Positions 17,483-25,065 of a stretch of 64,000 nucleotides of DNA are shown piece after piece. The notes beneath the pieces were generated by a model. The model did not search any database, was not told the origin of the DNA, and was given only the letters and a program-made list of their open reading frames with translations. The translations under genes and the position numbers were made by a program. Source of the stretch: JBAXTZ01 sp037129925. Lineage in GTDB: Bacteria > Bacillota > Negativicutes > JBAXTZ01. The first letter of the stretch is position 1, and every line of letters starts with the position of its first letter. Location of the stretch: positions 23,412 through 87,411 of the forward strand of contig JBAXTZ010000006.1 in assembly GCA_037129925.1 (NCBI GenBank), given 5' to 3'.

Positions 17483-18670
17483 GTGAACAAGCGCTTGATA
17501 AATTGGTTACTCGTGATGATTATGATACTCGGCGGTTCATCGACTGACCTATATATTTCCAGTTTGCCGGATATGGCAGTGCGGTTTAATGTTGATGCAG
17601 CGATTGTCAATCTAACCTTAAGTATTTTTGCTTTAGGTTTTTCAGTTGGTTGTTTGCTGGCCGGGTTCTTTAGTGACCGGTTCGGCAGACGGGTTTCGGC
17701 GTTGACCGGGGTGTTAGGATTTACGGTCTTTGCCGCGTTGATTGCAATTACGCCAAATTTAACAATCGTCATATTTTTTCGTTTTTTTCAAGCGCTGTTT
17801 TTGGCAGGCGCGACTATTGTCTGTTGGCAGATTGCTACAGAAATATTTCATGGCAAGGAGCAAATTGCAGCCGTCGGTATGATGACTTTAGGGTTATCGG
17901 TATCGCCGGCAATAGCGCCGGTCTTCGGCGCTTATTTGGCATATTTCTTTTCCTGGCGGGCGTGTTTTACGGTAAGCGCTTTTCTTGGCGCGGTGACGTT
18001 TATTTTGTTGTACCGGGCGCTACCCGAGACGTTAAAAACAGCTTTGCCGCTCCCCGGTCCGGTAGAGATTGGCAAGATTTTTGCCAGTTTTTTTCGGGTG
18101 CGAATATTTATCTGTTACGCGCTGATTACCACAGTTTTGTACAGTGCTTACTTCGCGTTTATCAGCATGTCGAGTTTTATATACATCGACAGTTATGGAA
18201 TGAATCCGCGTATGTTCTCGCAATTGTTTATTTTGTTATCCGGCGCATCATTTCTCGGCAATTGGCTATTGCGAAAACTGGGTAACAACGGTATGGAAAA
18301 ACGCCAAATCGTATTTTATGGATTAATCATTTCGCTAATCGGCATCGTGCTATATCAAGCGGTATTTATTTCGAAAATTCCGTTGTATGGTATAGTGGTT
18401 GTTACGATTGGTGTGGCGCTTACCCGTCTGGGCTATGGAATGCTCGCCGGCGCGGCACAGGTTATCGCGATTACTGCCGTGCCGGCACGTGGTGGTTCAG
18501 CGACCGGCGTGCTGTTCTTTATGCAGTTCTCTGCTTGCAGTTTAGCCGGTATCTTGGTATCATCATTTCACCACTACCCGGTCGAAGGAACGGTTGTTGT
18601 GACCGCTGTTTTAACGTTGTTGGCAGTGCCGCTCTTTGTCCTAGCCAAGCCGCGGGGCGTGAGTGGTTGA
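17483..18670 (+). CDS. MFS drug-efflux transporter, Bcr/CflA type
   Basis: A 395-residue protein with 12 predicted helices. The Bcr/CflA N-terminus is present (STDLYISSLPDMAVRF), as is the MFS loop 2-3 signature FSDRFGRRVSALTG. It should be an inner-membrane proton antiporter exporting drugs or related small molecules. The start is GTG behind AGGGAG. Its last residues (PRGVSG) and stop codon run into an 8-base repeat array. Confidence 0.9.
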   Translation: MNKRLINWLLVMIMILGGSSTDLYISSLPDMAVRFNVDAAIVNLTLSIFALGFSVGCLLAGFFSDRFGRRVSALTGVLGFTVFAALIAITPNLTIVIFFRFFQALFLAGATIVCWQIATEIFHGKEQIAAVGMMTLGLSVSPAIAPVFGAYLAYFFSWRACFTVSAFLGAVTFILLYRALPETLKTALPLPGPVEIGKIFASFFRVRIFICYALITTVLYSAYFAFISMSSFIYIDSYGMNPRMFSQLFILLSGASFLGNWLLRKLGNNGMEKRQIVFYGLIISLIGIVLYQAVFISKIPLYGIVVVTIGVALTRLGYGMLAGAAQVIAITAVPARGGSATGVLFFMQFSACSLAGILVSSFHHYPVEGTVVVTAVLTLLAVPLFVLAKPRGVSG

Positions 18671-18700
18671 GTGGTTATGCGGTTATGTGGTTGAGTGGAT
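18661..18700. repeat. Octanucleotide repeat array
   Basis: Five 8-base units in exact register: GAGTGGTT twice, ATGCGGTT, ATGTGGTT and GAGTGGAT. The stop codon of the MFS gene is inside (18668-18670). Confidence 0.75.
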
Positions 18701-18718
18701 TTTATTGAACGAGGGAAG

Positions 18719-19291
18719 ATGAATACTACGTTAGCGGTACTTTTTTTAATTGCATTGGTTCTGGCAATGCTGGCAATTGCCGGACGGCAAAAACTGACCA
18801 CCCGCACGCTTACTTTGACGGGTCTGTGCGCGGCGCTGTGTGTTGTGTTGGATTTGCTGGCAGTATATCGGATGCCGCAAGGCGGCAGCATTACGCTGGG
18901 TAAAATGGTGCCGCTGTTTGTGCTGGCAAATGTTTGCGGCTGGCGGGTCGGGTTGCTAGGTGGCGCGATAGTGGCGATGCTCGATTTTTTTGTTTCGCCA
19001 TTTATAGTGCATCCGTTGCAGTTTTTTTTGGATTATCCGTTAGCTTATATGAGCCTGGCAGTTGCCGGATTATTTCCCCGCAACCGAATTGTCGGCGGCT
19101 ACTGCGCGGTATTTTTGCGTTTTATTTGCCATTTCCTGTCGGGGATGATTTTTTTCGCCGCCTACGCCCCGCCCGGAGTACCGGCGTGGCAATATTCGCT
19201 GTCGGTAAATGGTATCTGGTTGGCAATTGAAGGCAGCATCGCGGTGTTCATTTACCGGCTGCTACCGTTGGAGTTGCTGCGCAGGAAGTGA
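18719..19291 (+). CDS. thiT: Thiamine ECF transporter substrate-binding component ThiT
   Basis: A 190-residue membrane protein with six helices and the diagnostic ThiT/YuaJ patterns (MPQGGSITLGKMVPLFVL, FIVHPLQFFLDYPLAY, FAAYAPPG). It binds thiamine and works with a shared EcfT and two ATPases encoded elsewhere. The ATG at 18719 is behind GAGGGAAG; upstream codons belong to repeat DNA. Most thiT genes follow a TPP riboswitch, but the 48 bases between the MFS gene and thiT are too short to hold one, so it is probably read through from upstream. Its stop codon again abuts a repeat array. Confidence 0.9.
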   Translation: MNTTLAVLFLIALVLAMLAIAGRQKLTTRTLTLTGLCAALCVVLDLLAVYRMPQGGSITLGKMVPLFVLANVCGWRVGLLGGAIVAMLDFFVSPFIVHPLQFFLDYPLAYMSLAVAGLFPRNRIVGGYCAVFLRFICHFLSGMIFFAAYAPPGVPAWQYSLSVNGIWLAIEGSIAVFIYRLLPLELLRRK

Positions 19292-19308
19292 GTAGTAAAG
19301 TAGAGATT

Positions 19309-19364
19309 AGTAGTCAAGTAGTCAAGTGAGCAAGTTGTCGAGTTATCGGGTTGTCCAGTGGAGC
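19309..19364. repeat. Octanucleotide repeat array
   Basis: Seven 8-base units in register, beginning AGTAGTCA twice, then AGTGAGCA, AGTTGTCG, AGTTATCG, GGTTGTCC and AGTGGAGC. Looser related sequence extends back to the thiT stop codon. Confidence 0.75.
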
Positions 19365-19400
19365 GATAGAAGAAGGAAACGTGAGTTTATAACTGGTTTA

Positions 19401-19409
19401 TGATATAAT
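19401..19409 (+). promoter_or_regulatory. Extended -10 promoter for the MNT/HEPN operon
   Basis: TGATATAAT, a perfect -10 with the extended TG motif, 40 bases upstream of the start at 19450. No good -35 is visible. Confidence 0.45.
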
Positions 19410-19449
19410 ATGACACAAAAGGTTTTTCAGCTTTGATTCGGGGGAGTTT

Positions 19450-19785
19450 ATGAATAAAAACGACATCAAAGATGTTTTGGACGACATTAAGATCGAACTA
19501 GTCAGAATATTCCCGAACTCCAATTATGAGCTGGTTTTGTTCGGTTCTTTTGCGCGTGATGAAGCTGGTGATCAGTCGGATATTGACTTAATGTTAATCA
19601 CCGATATGTCTGATGACGAAAGCAATATATATATCTATCCACTTGCTGAACTAGCAGCGGATATTTGCATAAAATACGGTCGAGTTCCTACATTCATTAT
19701 TCAAAACAGATTTCAAATGAATTCATTAGTCAGCGACTTACCATTTTTTAGAAACGTTAGAAAAGAGGGCTTAAAGGTTGCTTAA
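19450..19785 (+). CDS. MNT-type nucleotidyltransferase (antitoxin-like)
   Basis: A 111-residue minimal nucleotidyltransferase with the motif GSFARDEAGDQSDIDLM (residues 31-48), whose two Asp residues bind metal. Such proteins pair with HEPN RNases; the MntA type adds AMP to the HEPN partner to silence it. The HEPN gene follows with an 8-base overlap. It is behind GGGGGAG and has its own -10 element. Confidence 0.85.
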   Translation: MNKNDIKDVLDDIKIELVRIFPNSNYELVLFGSFARDEAGDQSDIDLMLITDMSDDESNIYIYPLAELAADICIKYGRVPTFIIQNRFQMNSLVSDLPFFRNVRKEGLKVA

Positions 19786-20217
19786 AAACGATGAAGTCGC
19801 AACAACGCTCTGCATATATCGGATTGAAAAAGCAGATGTGGAAATTGAAATTTCCGAAGTGTTGTTTTCTGGACAATACCTTTCAAAGCCTTAAATAGCG
19901 CTTATTATGCAATGTTTCATGCTATCAGATCGCTTCTAGCGCTTGAGCGTGAAGATGCAAAAACACATGCTGGAGCGTTGGCACTGTTCAGTAAACATTT
20001 TGTAGTTTCGGCAGAAAAATTTTCAAAAAAAGATGTTGCTGACGTAATGTACGTTCAGAGTATGCGGAGCAAAGGTGATTACGTGGATTATTATCTGCCA
20101 ACACCTGAAGAAGTCCGTCGCACTATTGAGTTAGCAAAAAGCTTCGTCAAAAAAGTACAATTGTATTTGGCGGCTAATGACATAAAATTTGTGATATGGG
20201 GGAAATATGATAATTAA
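19778..20217 (+). pseudogene. HEPN-domain protein, frameshifted
   Basis: Reading from TTG at 19778 gives LLKNDEVATTLCIYRIEKA and on to SGQYLSKP before a stop at 19892-19894. The next frame continues ALNSAYYAMFHAIRSLLALE to the end. The expected join, LSKALNSAYYAMFHA, is restored by one extra G near 19888. The intact remainder has the UPF0332-type pattern MRSKGDYVDYYLPTPEEV. The gene is therefore a HEPN toxin-like gene inactivated by one base, or carries a sequencing error. Its stop overlaps the gmhA start by 11 bases. Confidence 0.8.
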
Positions 20218-20767
20218 TCGAATGGAAGAACACATCCAGGTTATCGAAATGGTAAAAAACGAACCAATGCGTGCGAAAATTGCCAAGGCGGCAGAATTGT
20301 GCCGCCACGCCATTCAAAACGGCGGAAAAATATTGTTTTGCGGCAACGGCGGTTCGGCTGCTGATTGCCAGCATTTAGCAGCCGAAATCGTTGGCAGATT
20401 TCTGAAAGAACGTGAGGGGTGGCCGGCAATTGCGCTAACGACCGACACTTCGATATTGACGGCAGTAGCCAATGATTATGGCTACGATGCGGTGTTTTCA
20501 CGCCAGGTGGAAGCATTGTGTCAAAAAGGTGATGTGTTATTCGGTTTTTCAACCTCCGGCAACAGCGCTAACGTAATCGCCGCCATCGAAATAGCCAAAC
20601 AAAAGGGTGGAATAACCATCGGCATGACCGGCAAGAACGGCGGCAGAATGCTCGAACTTTGCGATATCAACATCAATGTTCCCTGCGACGTTACCGCCCG
20701 GGTACAAGAAGCACATATTATGATCGGGCATATTATTTGCGAGTTAATTGAAGCGGATGCGGAGTAA
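20207..20767 (+). CDS. gmhA: Phosphoheptose isomerase
   Basis: A 186-residue SIS-domain protein with the GmhA pattern NGGSAADCQHLAAEIVGRF and GFSTSGNSANVI. It converts sedoheptulose 7-phosphate to D-glycero-D-manno-heptose 7-phosphate, the first step to nucleotide-activated heptose for LPS or S-layer glycans. Start codon at 20207 follows GGGGGA; an in-frame ATG at 20222 is an alternative. It overlaps the HEPN pseudogene and leads the heptose operon that continues with the kinase and GmhB. Confidence 0.93.
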   Translation: MIINRMEEHIQVIEMVKNEPMRAKIAKAAELCRHAIQNGGKILFCGNGGSAADCQHLAAEIVGRFLKEREGWPAIALTTDTSILTAVANDYGYDAVFSRQVEALCQKGDVLFGFSTSGNSANVIAAIEIAKQKGGITIGMTGKNGGRMLELCDININVPCDVTARVQEAHIMIGHIICELIEADAE

Positions 20768-20770
20768 GGA

Positions 20771-21163
20771 ATGCAATTAATTTACCATCCAACAGAAGTT
20801 GATGTTAATGATGCAATCAAAAACGATCAGCCATTGCTGGTTTTGATTTCCTTTGACGGACAAAAAGTTATTATCGGCGAATTGCACGAGTCGGTCGAGC
20901 ATAATGTTTTGTTGTCCAAAATTGGCGAAAACGGTTTGGATATTGACAAATACTTTCGCATCGTATTAGATAAACAAGGTGCAGATTGGACATTTGTTTG
21001 TCCGCCGCAATATAAAAATATCGAGGATAGGCATCGCCGAATTGCAACGTTTTACAACGATGGCTTTTCGGTGATTTCGCACTTATTGGCAAGTATCGGT
21101 TATTTGGTTGGTATCAATATCCCAAGACGTTATAGTCGCCATGTTGAGATGCTAGCCAATTAG
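20771..21163 (+). CDS. Conserved-looking hypothetical protein in the heptose operon
   Basis: I do not recognise this 130-residue protein. It begins MQLIYHPTEVDVNDAIKND, has a predicted mixed alpha/beta N-terminal half and an amphipathic C-terminal part with basic residues (IPRRYSRHVEM). No signal peptide or transmembrane helix is evident. It starts 3 bases after the gmhA stop, so it is cotranscribed. Coding bias matches its neighbours, so it looks real. Confidence 0.65.
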   Translation: MQLIYHPTEVDVNDAIKNDQPLLVLISFDGQKVIIGELHESVEHNVLLSKIGENGLDIDKYFRIVLDKQGADWTFVCPPQYKNIEDRHRRIATFYNDGFSVISHLLASIGYLVGINIPRRYSRHVEMLAN

Positions 21164-21174
21164 CATGGTTAGAA

Positions 21175-21300
21175 GTTATCAAGTATATAAAGTTATCAGG
21201 TTATAAAGTTGTCGGGCGGACAGTCAACGTGGTTACAAATTATTCAACTACTTTCGTTCTACTCGACTACTTGATAACTTATGTCCACTCGATTACTCAA
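21175..21300. repeat. Inverted pair of octamer-type repeat blocks
   Basis: The left block (21175-21115+) has units such as GTTATCAA, GTTATCAG, GTTATAAA and GTTGTCGG; it spans 21175-21215. The right block (about 21250-21300) is the inverse, with units such as TACTCGAC, TACTTGAT and ATTACTCA. GTTATCAAG at 21175-21183 pairs exactly with CTTGATAAC at 21270-21278. The blocks fill the whole gap between the hypothetical gene and the heptose kinase. Confidence 0.7.
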
Positions 21301-21312
21301 AACGGAGGCAAT

Positions 21313-22305
21313 GTGTTTAAAAATTTTGATTTGGTTAAACAATTTGTGGAAAAGGGAATATTTGCTACCAAGATACTGGTTATCGGCGATGTGATGATCG
21401 ATAAGTATTATTATAGCGAAGTGTCGCGAATCTCGCCGGAAGCGCCGGTGCCGATTGCCAAAGTAACCAGCGAGAAAAACACTCTTGGCGGTGCGGCGAA
21501 CGTTGCCAACAACTTGGCACGTTCTGGGTGTGTTACCCATGTTTGCGGAATTACCGGCGCTGACGAGAATCGTGAACGGTTGCTGGAATTGCTCGCCGAA
21601 GCTAAGGTGAACGGCGCAAGCCTGATCAAAGACAAGCGTCCGACAACCGCGAAAGCCCGGATTATCGGCGCTCATCAACAAATGTTGCGGCTGGATTTTG
21701 AAGACAACACGCCGCTGTCGGCGAAGAAGACCAAGGAAATAATCCTCGAAGTAATCAGCAAACTGGGCGATTTTGACGGAGTGGTGCTATCAGACTACGG
21801 CAAAGGTGTTTGCGTGCCGAAATTATGTAAAAAAATCATTGCCGAATGTAACAAGAAAAGCATCCCGATTTCAGTCGATCCCAAAGGCCATTATTGGCTA
21901 AAGTATGCCGGAGCCTATTGTATTACCCCCAATCTCAAAGAACTTTCCGAAGTTCATGCCGAAGCAATCAAAAACACCGATAACGAGGTTTTGACTGCTG
22001 GCCATGATATTTTGGACAAGTATAAACTAACAAACCTGTTGGTCACCCGTTCGGAAAAGGGCATGACTCTGTTGAACTCCGAAGGCGGGGCAACCATCCC
22101 GACCCGGGCCCAGGAAGTATTCGACGTGTCCGGCGCCGGCGACACCGTAATCGCGATTTTCACCGCCGCCGTAGCTGGCGGATTGTGTACCAACGATGCC
22201 GCGCAATTGGCCAATCTGGCAGCCGGAGTGGTAGTAGGTAAACTTGGAACTTATGCAATAAGTAACTCGGAATTGCTGGAAGCAGTCAAGAGTTCAGAGT
22301 CATGA
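21313..22305 (+). CDS. D-glycero-beta-D-manno-heptose-7-phosphate kinase (HldE kinase domain)
   Basis: A 330-residue PfkB-family kinase equal to the N-terminal half of E. coli HldE. Seen are GDVMIDKYYYSEVSRISPEAPVPI-type text at the start, GGAANVANNLA, LSDYGKG, VDPKGHYW and the anion-hole motif VSGAGDTVIA. It phosphorylates heptose 7-phosphate at C1. The adenylyl/cytidylyltransferase half is missing here and must lie elsewhere. The start is GTG at 21313 behind GGAGG; a longer frame from 21229 would translate repeat DNA. The stop codon sits in a heptamer array and overlaps the next start (ATGA). Confidence 0.9.
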   Translation: MFKNFDLVKQFVEKGIFATKILVIGDVMIDKYYYSEVSRISPEAPVPIAKVTSEKNTLGGAANVANNLARSGCVTHVCGITGADENRERLLELLAEAKVNGASLIKDKRPTTAKARIIGAHQQMLRLDFEDNTPLSAKKTKEIILEVISKLGDFDGVVLSDYGKGVCVPKLCKKIIAECNKKSIPISVDPKGHYWLKYAGAYCITPNLKELSEVHAEAIKNTDNEVLTAGHDILDKYKLTNLLVTRSEKGMTLLNSEGGATIPTRAQEVFDVSGAGDTVIAIFTAAVAGGLCTNDAAQLANLAAGVVVGKLGTYAISNSELLEAVKSSES

Positions 22306-22318
22306 GTCCAGAGTTGAA
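22284..22318. repeat. Heptanucleotide repeat array across a stop/start junction
   Basis: Five units in exact 7-base register: AGTCAAG, AGTTCAG, AGTCATG, AGTCCAG, AGTTGAA. The ATGA that ends the kinase gene and starts the next gene is formed by the third and fourth units. Confidence 0.85.
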
Positions 22319-22703
22319 TTCGGTAAAAAAAGAATATCGAAGCATCGTGCAAGAAAAAAGCTTTGCTTTAGCGGTGAAGATGGTAAAATATTGCAACGGG
22401 TTACGAAACAGTAATGTCAGTTTTGTAATATTGAATCAAGTACTCAAGAGCAGTACTTCAATTGGGGCTAATGTTGAAGAAGCACTGGGCGCACAGTCAG
22501 ACAAAGATTTCATTGCTAAGTTGTACATAGTCAGAAAAGAAACTCGAGAGACGATATATTGGTTAAGGCTTATCAGTGAATGTTTTGTAATAGAACGAAC
22601 TAATGTTGTTGATCTGATAGATAACGCCAGCGAAATATTGCGAATCGTAAACAGTATTTTTTTGACTATGAAAGAAAAATGCGAAAAGAATCAAAAATCA
22701 TGA
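22302..22703 (+). CDS. Four-helix bundle protein (23S rRNA intervening-sequence protein family)
   Basis: A 133-residue all-helical protein with the pattern of the S23/IVP four-helix bundle family: SFALAVKMVKYCNGL, LNQVLKSSTSIGANVEEALGA, DFIAKLYIVRKETRETIYWLRLI. Relatives are encoded inside 23S rRNA insertions and next to diversity-generating retroelements (as Avd); their role elsewhere is unknown. It sits between two heptose genes with which it has no known link. Its first codons come from a heptamer array, and a second array begins 8 bases after its stop. The arrays contain a near-perfect 16-base inverted repeat (22290-22305 and 22744-22759), so gene plus flanks look like an inserted unit. 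Confidence 0.85.
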   Translation: MSPELNSVKKEYRSIVQEKSFALAVKMVKYCNGLRNSNVSFVILNQVLKSSTSIGANVEEALGAQSDKDFIAKLYIVRKETRETIYWLRLISECFVIERTNVVDLIDNASEILRIVNSIFLTMKEKCEKNQKS

Positions 22704-23293
22704 AAACTACTGAACTCACCAAGCGCAACTCAGGACTCAGGACTCAGGACTCTGAACTCACCAAGCGCAACTCAGGACTCAGGACTCAGGACTCTGAACT
22801 AGTAAAGGCAGTATTTTTCGACCGCGATGGCGTTTTGAACATTGATCACGGCTACGTTTACAAGTCCGAAGATTGGCAATGGACACCGGGCGCAATTCAA
22901 GCGATAAAGTGGTGCAACGATAACGACTTTTTGGTTATTGTCGTTACCAACCAGAGTGGCGTTGCTAGGGGTTATTATAGCGAAGCTGATGTTGTAAGTT
23001 TGCATACTTGGGTCAATGAGGATTTGAATCGCTGTGAAGCTAGAATCGATGCCTTTTATTATTGTCCGCACTATCCCGATGGCAAAGTTGCGGAATACGC
23101 AATAGAATGTACTTGCCGCAAACCGCAACCGGGAATGTTGTTAGCAGCAATTGCTAAATACGACATAGACGTTGAATTTAGCTTAATGTTTGGCGACAAA
23201 CCAAGCGATATCGACGCCGCAACAGCCGCCGGTATTCGTGGCGTGCTAGTTGGAAAAAATGCCGGTTTCCCAGACATTTCAGCTTTGGTATAG
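22700..23293 (+). CDS. gmhB: D,D-heptose 1,7-bisphosphate 7-phosphatase with repeat-derived N-terminus
   Basis: A HAD phosphatase whose core (FFDRDGVLNIDHGYV, VVTNQSGVARGYY, zinc ligands in YYCPHYPDG...ECTCRKPQPGM, FGDKPSDIDAA) is clearly GmhB, which removes the C7 phosphate in ADP-heptose synthesis. Usual GmhB proteins begin within a few residues of FFDRDG. No start codon exists there, so translation must begin upstream. The ATG at 22700 overlaps the stop of the preceding gene (ATGA). This adds about 35 residues, including a 14-residue unit (ELTKRNSGLRTQDS) present twice, encoded by heptamer repeat DNA. The total is 197 residues. The extension is hydrophilic and probably disordered. Confidence 0.9.
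   Translation: MKTTELTKRNSGLRTQDSELTKRNSGLRTQDSELVKAVFFDRDGVLNIDHGYVYKSEDWQWTPGAIQAIKWCNDNDFLVIVVTNQSGVARGYYSEADVVSLHTWVNEDLNRCEARIDAFYYCPHYPDGKVAEYAIECTCRKPQPGMLLAAIAKYDIDVEFSLMFGDKPSDIDAATAAGIRGVLVGKNAGFPDISALV
22711..22801. repeat. Heptanucleotide array forming two 42-base direct repeats inside gmhB
   Basis: Thirteen 7-base units in register. The six-unit block TGAACTC, ACCAAGC, GCAACTC and AGGACTC three times is repeated exactly (22711-22752 and 22753-22794), then TGAACTA. Because 42 is a multiple of three, it stays open as coding sequence. Confidence 0.9.
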
Positions 23294-23329
23294 GGTTCAA
23301 CCTTCATCAACAATATTCATAACAACTCG

Positions 23330-23377
23330 CTCGATTACTTGAACACTTGACAACTCGATTACTTGACAGCCACTCAA
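23330..23377. repeat. Octanucleotide repeat array
   Basis: Six 8-base units in exact register: CTCGATTA twice, CTTGAACA, CTTGACAA, CTTGACAG and CCACTCAA. It matches the right-hand (inverted) block at 21250-21300 and fills the gap before the AlbA_2 gene. Confidence 0.8.
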
Positions 23378-23404
23378 CACCAGCGTAAGAGAGGAGGAAG
23401 GGCT

Positions 23405-24631
23405 ATGAATAAAGTTGATTTGCTGCAGCTGATTGAAGCCGGCGAGAGTTCGACGCTAGAATTTAAACGCGATGACTGCCGCCCCGAGCAAATTGCGCGT
23501 GAAGCGGTCGCCATGGCCAATTCTCTTGGCGGCGTGATTATTTTGGGTATCGAAGATGATAGAACGACATCCGGGCTCGCGCGAAAGAATACCGAAGAGT
23601 GGGTGATGGACTCGGTATTTGGCAGAAAAATCCATCCGGTTCTCATTCCCCATTACCAAGAGTTTGATTTGCAAGGCGGCAGAGTTGCGGCATTAATTGT
23701 GCCGCAAGGCACAACTAAGCCGTATGTCGTTCGTCACAATGAGCGTGAAGATATCTATGTGCGAATCGGCTCGACTACGCGGCTGGCGACTCGCGAACAA
23801 CAGGCGCGGTTGTTCACTTCCGGCGGGATGTTACATACCGAGTTGTTGCCGGTTTCCGGGGCTACGATTAATACATTCGATTTGCAGCGAGTGCAAGACT
23901 ATCTTGCAAACTTTGTCGGTGAAATGAATATTCCCCAGTCGGCTGACGAGTGGGAAAGACGGTTGTGCGATTTCGGATTAATGGTTGAAACGGATTACGG
24001 AATTCGACTAGGTACGATAGCCGGAGTAGTGCTGTTTGCGCATCGACCAAGACGGTTGCTACCACAAGCCGGAATACGGCTGATGGTATTCGAGGGTGAC
24101 GAGTTGGATTATTCGGCAAAAGTTGATTACTATATAGATGAACCGGCAATCGGGCGTTGGTTGGTTTCGACCAACGGTGTTCGCGAAAACATTGCCAACG
24201 GGTTGTTGGAGTCTTTTGCAGCGATTGTTCGACCGCATATTTTTCGCGAAGAAACGGCGATCAACATTGGCTTGCGCAAAGATACAAAGGCACTATATCC
24301 TTGGCAAGCGCTAAGAGAATTAGTGGTAAACGCCTTGGCGCATCGCGATTGGACGAGGCTGGATGAAATTACAATAACAATATTTTCTGATCGTCTGGAA
24401 GTATTCAGTCCAGGCGCGCTGGTAAATTCGATGACTGTAGAAAAAATGAAAGCCGGACTTCGCAACACCCGCAATCCGGTTATCGCCGATATATTGCGCG
24501 ACTATGGCTATGCCGACCGCCGCGGTATGGGAGTTAGAAAAAAAGTGCTACCGCCATACAATAATACAACTCAGCCAACATTTGAAGCTACCGAAGACCA
24601 TTTGCGAGTCGTTTTGCCACGGTTGGAATGA
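23405..24631 (+). CDS. AlbA_2/Schlafen-type DNA-binding regulator with HATPase domain
   Basis: A 408-residue protein of the type annotated as RecG-like transcriptional regulator or ATP-binding protein. The N-terminus has the AlbA_2 pattern (ESSTLEFKRDD, EAVAMANSLGGVIILGIEDD, DIYVRIGSTTRLAT). The C-terminal half has the HATPase_c_4 signature (LRELVVNALAHRDWT, VFSPGALVN, RNPVIADILRDYGYADRRGMGV). The start is behind GAGGAGGAAGG. Targets are unknown; location beside the repeat arrays and the heptose operon is no proof of regulation. No C-terminal winged helix is obvious, so it may be a short form. Confidence 0.85.
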   Translation: MNKVDLLQLIEAGESSTLEFKRDDCRPEQIAREAVAMANSLGGVIILGIEDDRTTSGLARKNTEEWVMDSVFGRKIHPVLIPHYQEFDLQGGRVAALIVPQGTTKPYVVRHNEREDIYVRIGSTTRLATREQQARLFTSGGMLHTELLPVSGATINTFDLQRVQDYLANFVGEMNIPQSADEWERRLCDFGLMVETDYGIRLGTIAGVVLFAHRPRRLLPQAGIRLMVFEGDELDYSAKVDYYIDEPAIGRWLVSTNGVRENIANGLLESFAAIVRPHIFREETAINIGLRKDTKALYPWQALRELVVNALAHRDWTRLDEITITIFSDRLEVFSPGALVNSMTVEKMKAGLRNTRNPVIADILRDYGYADRRGMGVRKKVLPPYNNTTQPTFEATEDHLRVVLPRLE

Positions 24632-24658
24632 GCAACTATGACGGGCAAGTACATTTTG

Positions 24659-24716
24659 TAGAACGGGTATTAGTGCATAAGTGAATTAGATAGAATGGGG
24701 ATTGGTGCATGAGGTG
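24659..24716. repeat. Degenerate direct repeat, about 32 bases
   Basis: Two related units start with TAGAACGG (24659) and TAGAATGG (24691), and both continue to ATTRGTGCAT. The TAGTGCATAAGTGAATTAG segment recurs with two changes at 39676-39694. It belongs to the same loose family as the TAGTAGAACGG arrays at 52-56 kb. Confidence 0.5.
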
Positions 24717-24764
24717 TTATTGATGAAGTAGCAATTAAGATTTGATAAATTTTGAAAGGCGTTC

Positions 24765-25004
24765 TTGAAATTATCGGAAAATTTGAACAAAGACAGCTAT
24801 AGTGAGTTAGAAGAAGCCGGGTTGATTCAGATGTTTGAATTTACATTTGAACTGGCGTGGAAGACTTTGAAAGATTATTCGGAGTCTGAAGGTTTCATAG
24901 TTGCCAGCCCTCGCGAAGTGATGTTTCAGCTTTGCTTGTATTTTGTTTTGCTAAATAATGCCGCTTGTGTTAAAATCTACAACTGTATTATTATTGATAA
25001 TTAA
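24765..25004 (+). pseudogene. Truncated nucleotidyltransferase substrate-binding protein (HI0074 type)
   Basis: The reading frame LKLSENLNKDSYSELEEAGLIQMFEFTFELAWKTLKDY...ASPREV matches the first half of HI0074-type proteins, helical partners of MNT nucleotidyltransferases. The match stops at about 24925. The rest of the domain (the usual WLDMLEDRN..SHTYDE part) is missing and the remaining residues look random. In-frame stops precede the region, and no nucleotidyltransferase gene is next to it. It is a decayed fragment. Confidence 0.75.
24948..24976 (+). promoter_or_regulatory. Promoter of the first polysaccharide operon
   Basis: TTGCTA (24948-24953), a 17-base spacer and TAAAAT (24971-24976) preceded by TG in the extended -10 position. 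A leader of about 85 bases follows before the start at 25066. Confidence 0.55.
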
Positions 25005-25065
25005 GAATATCGAATATATCGAGTTTATATTGCTACTTGAGTTTATGAAAGGCATGGTTATAACT

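Noticed and set aside
18671..18718. TPP riboswitch upstream of thiT
   Set aside because: Only 48 bases lie between the MFS gene and thiT and most are octamer repeat, so the roughly 100-base aptamer cannot fit.
21229..21312. Extended N-terminus of the heptose kinase starting at 21229
   Set aside because: It would translate the inverse octamer block; the GTG at 21313 follows a good GGAGG and matches the family's usual start.
22711..22801. Possible CRISPR array
   Set aside because: Units of 7 bases without unique spacers, within a coding frame; no cas genes.
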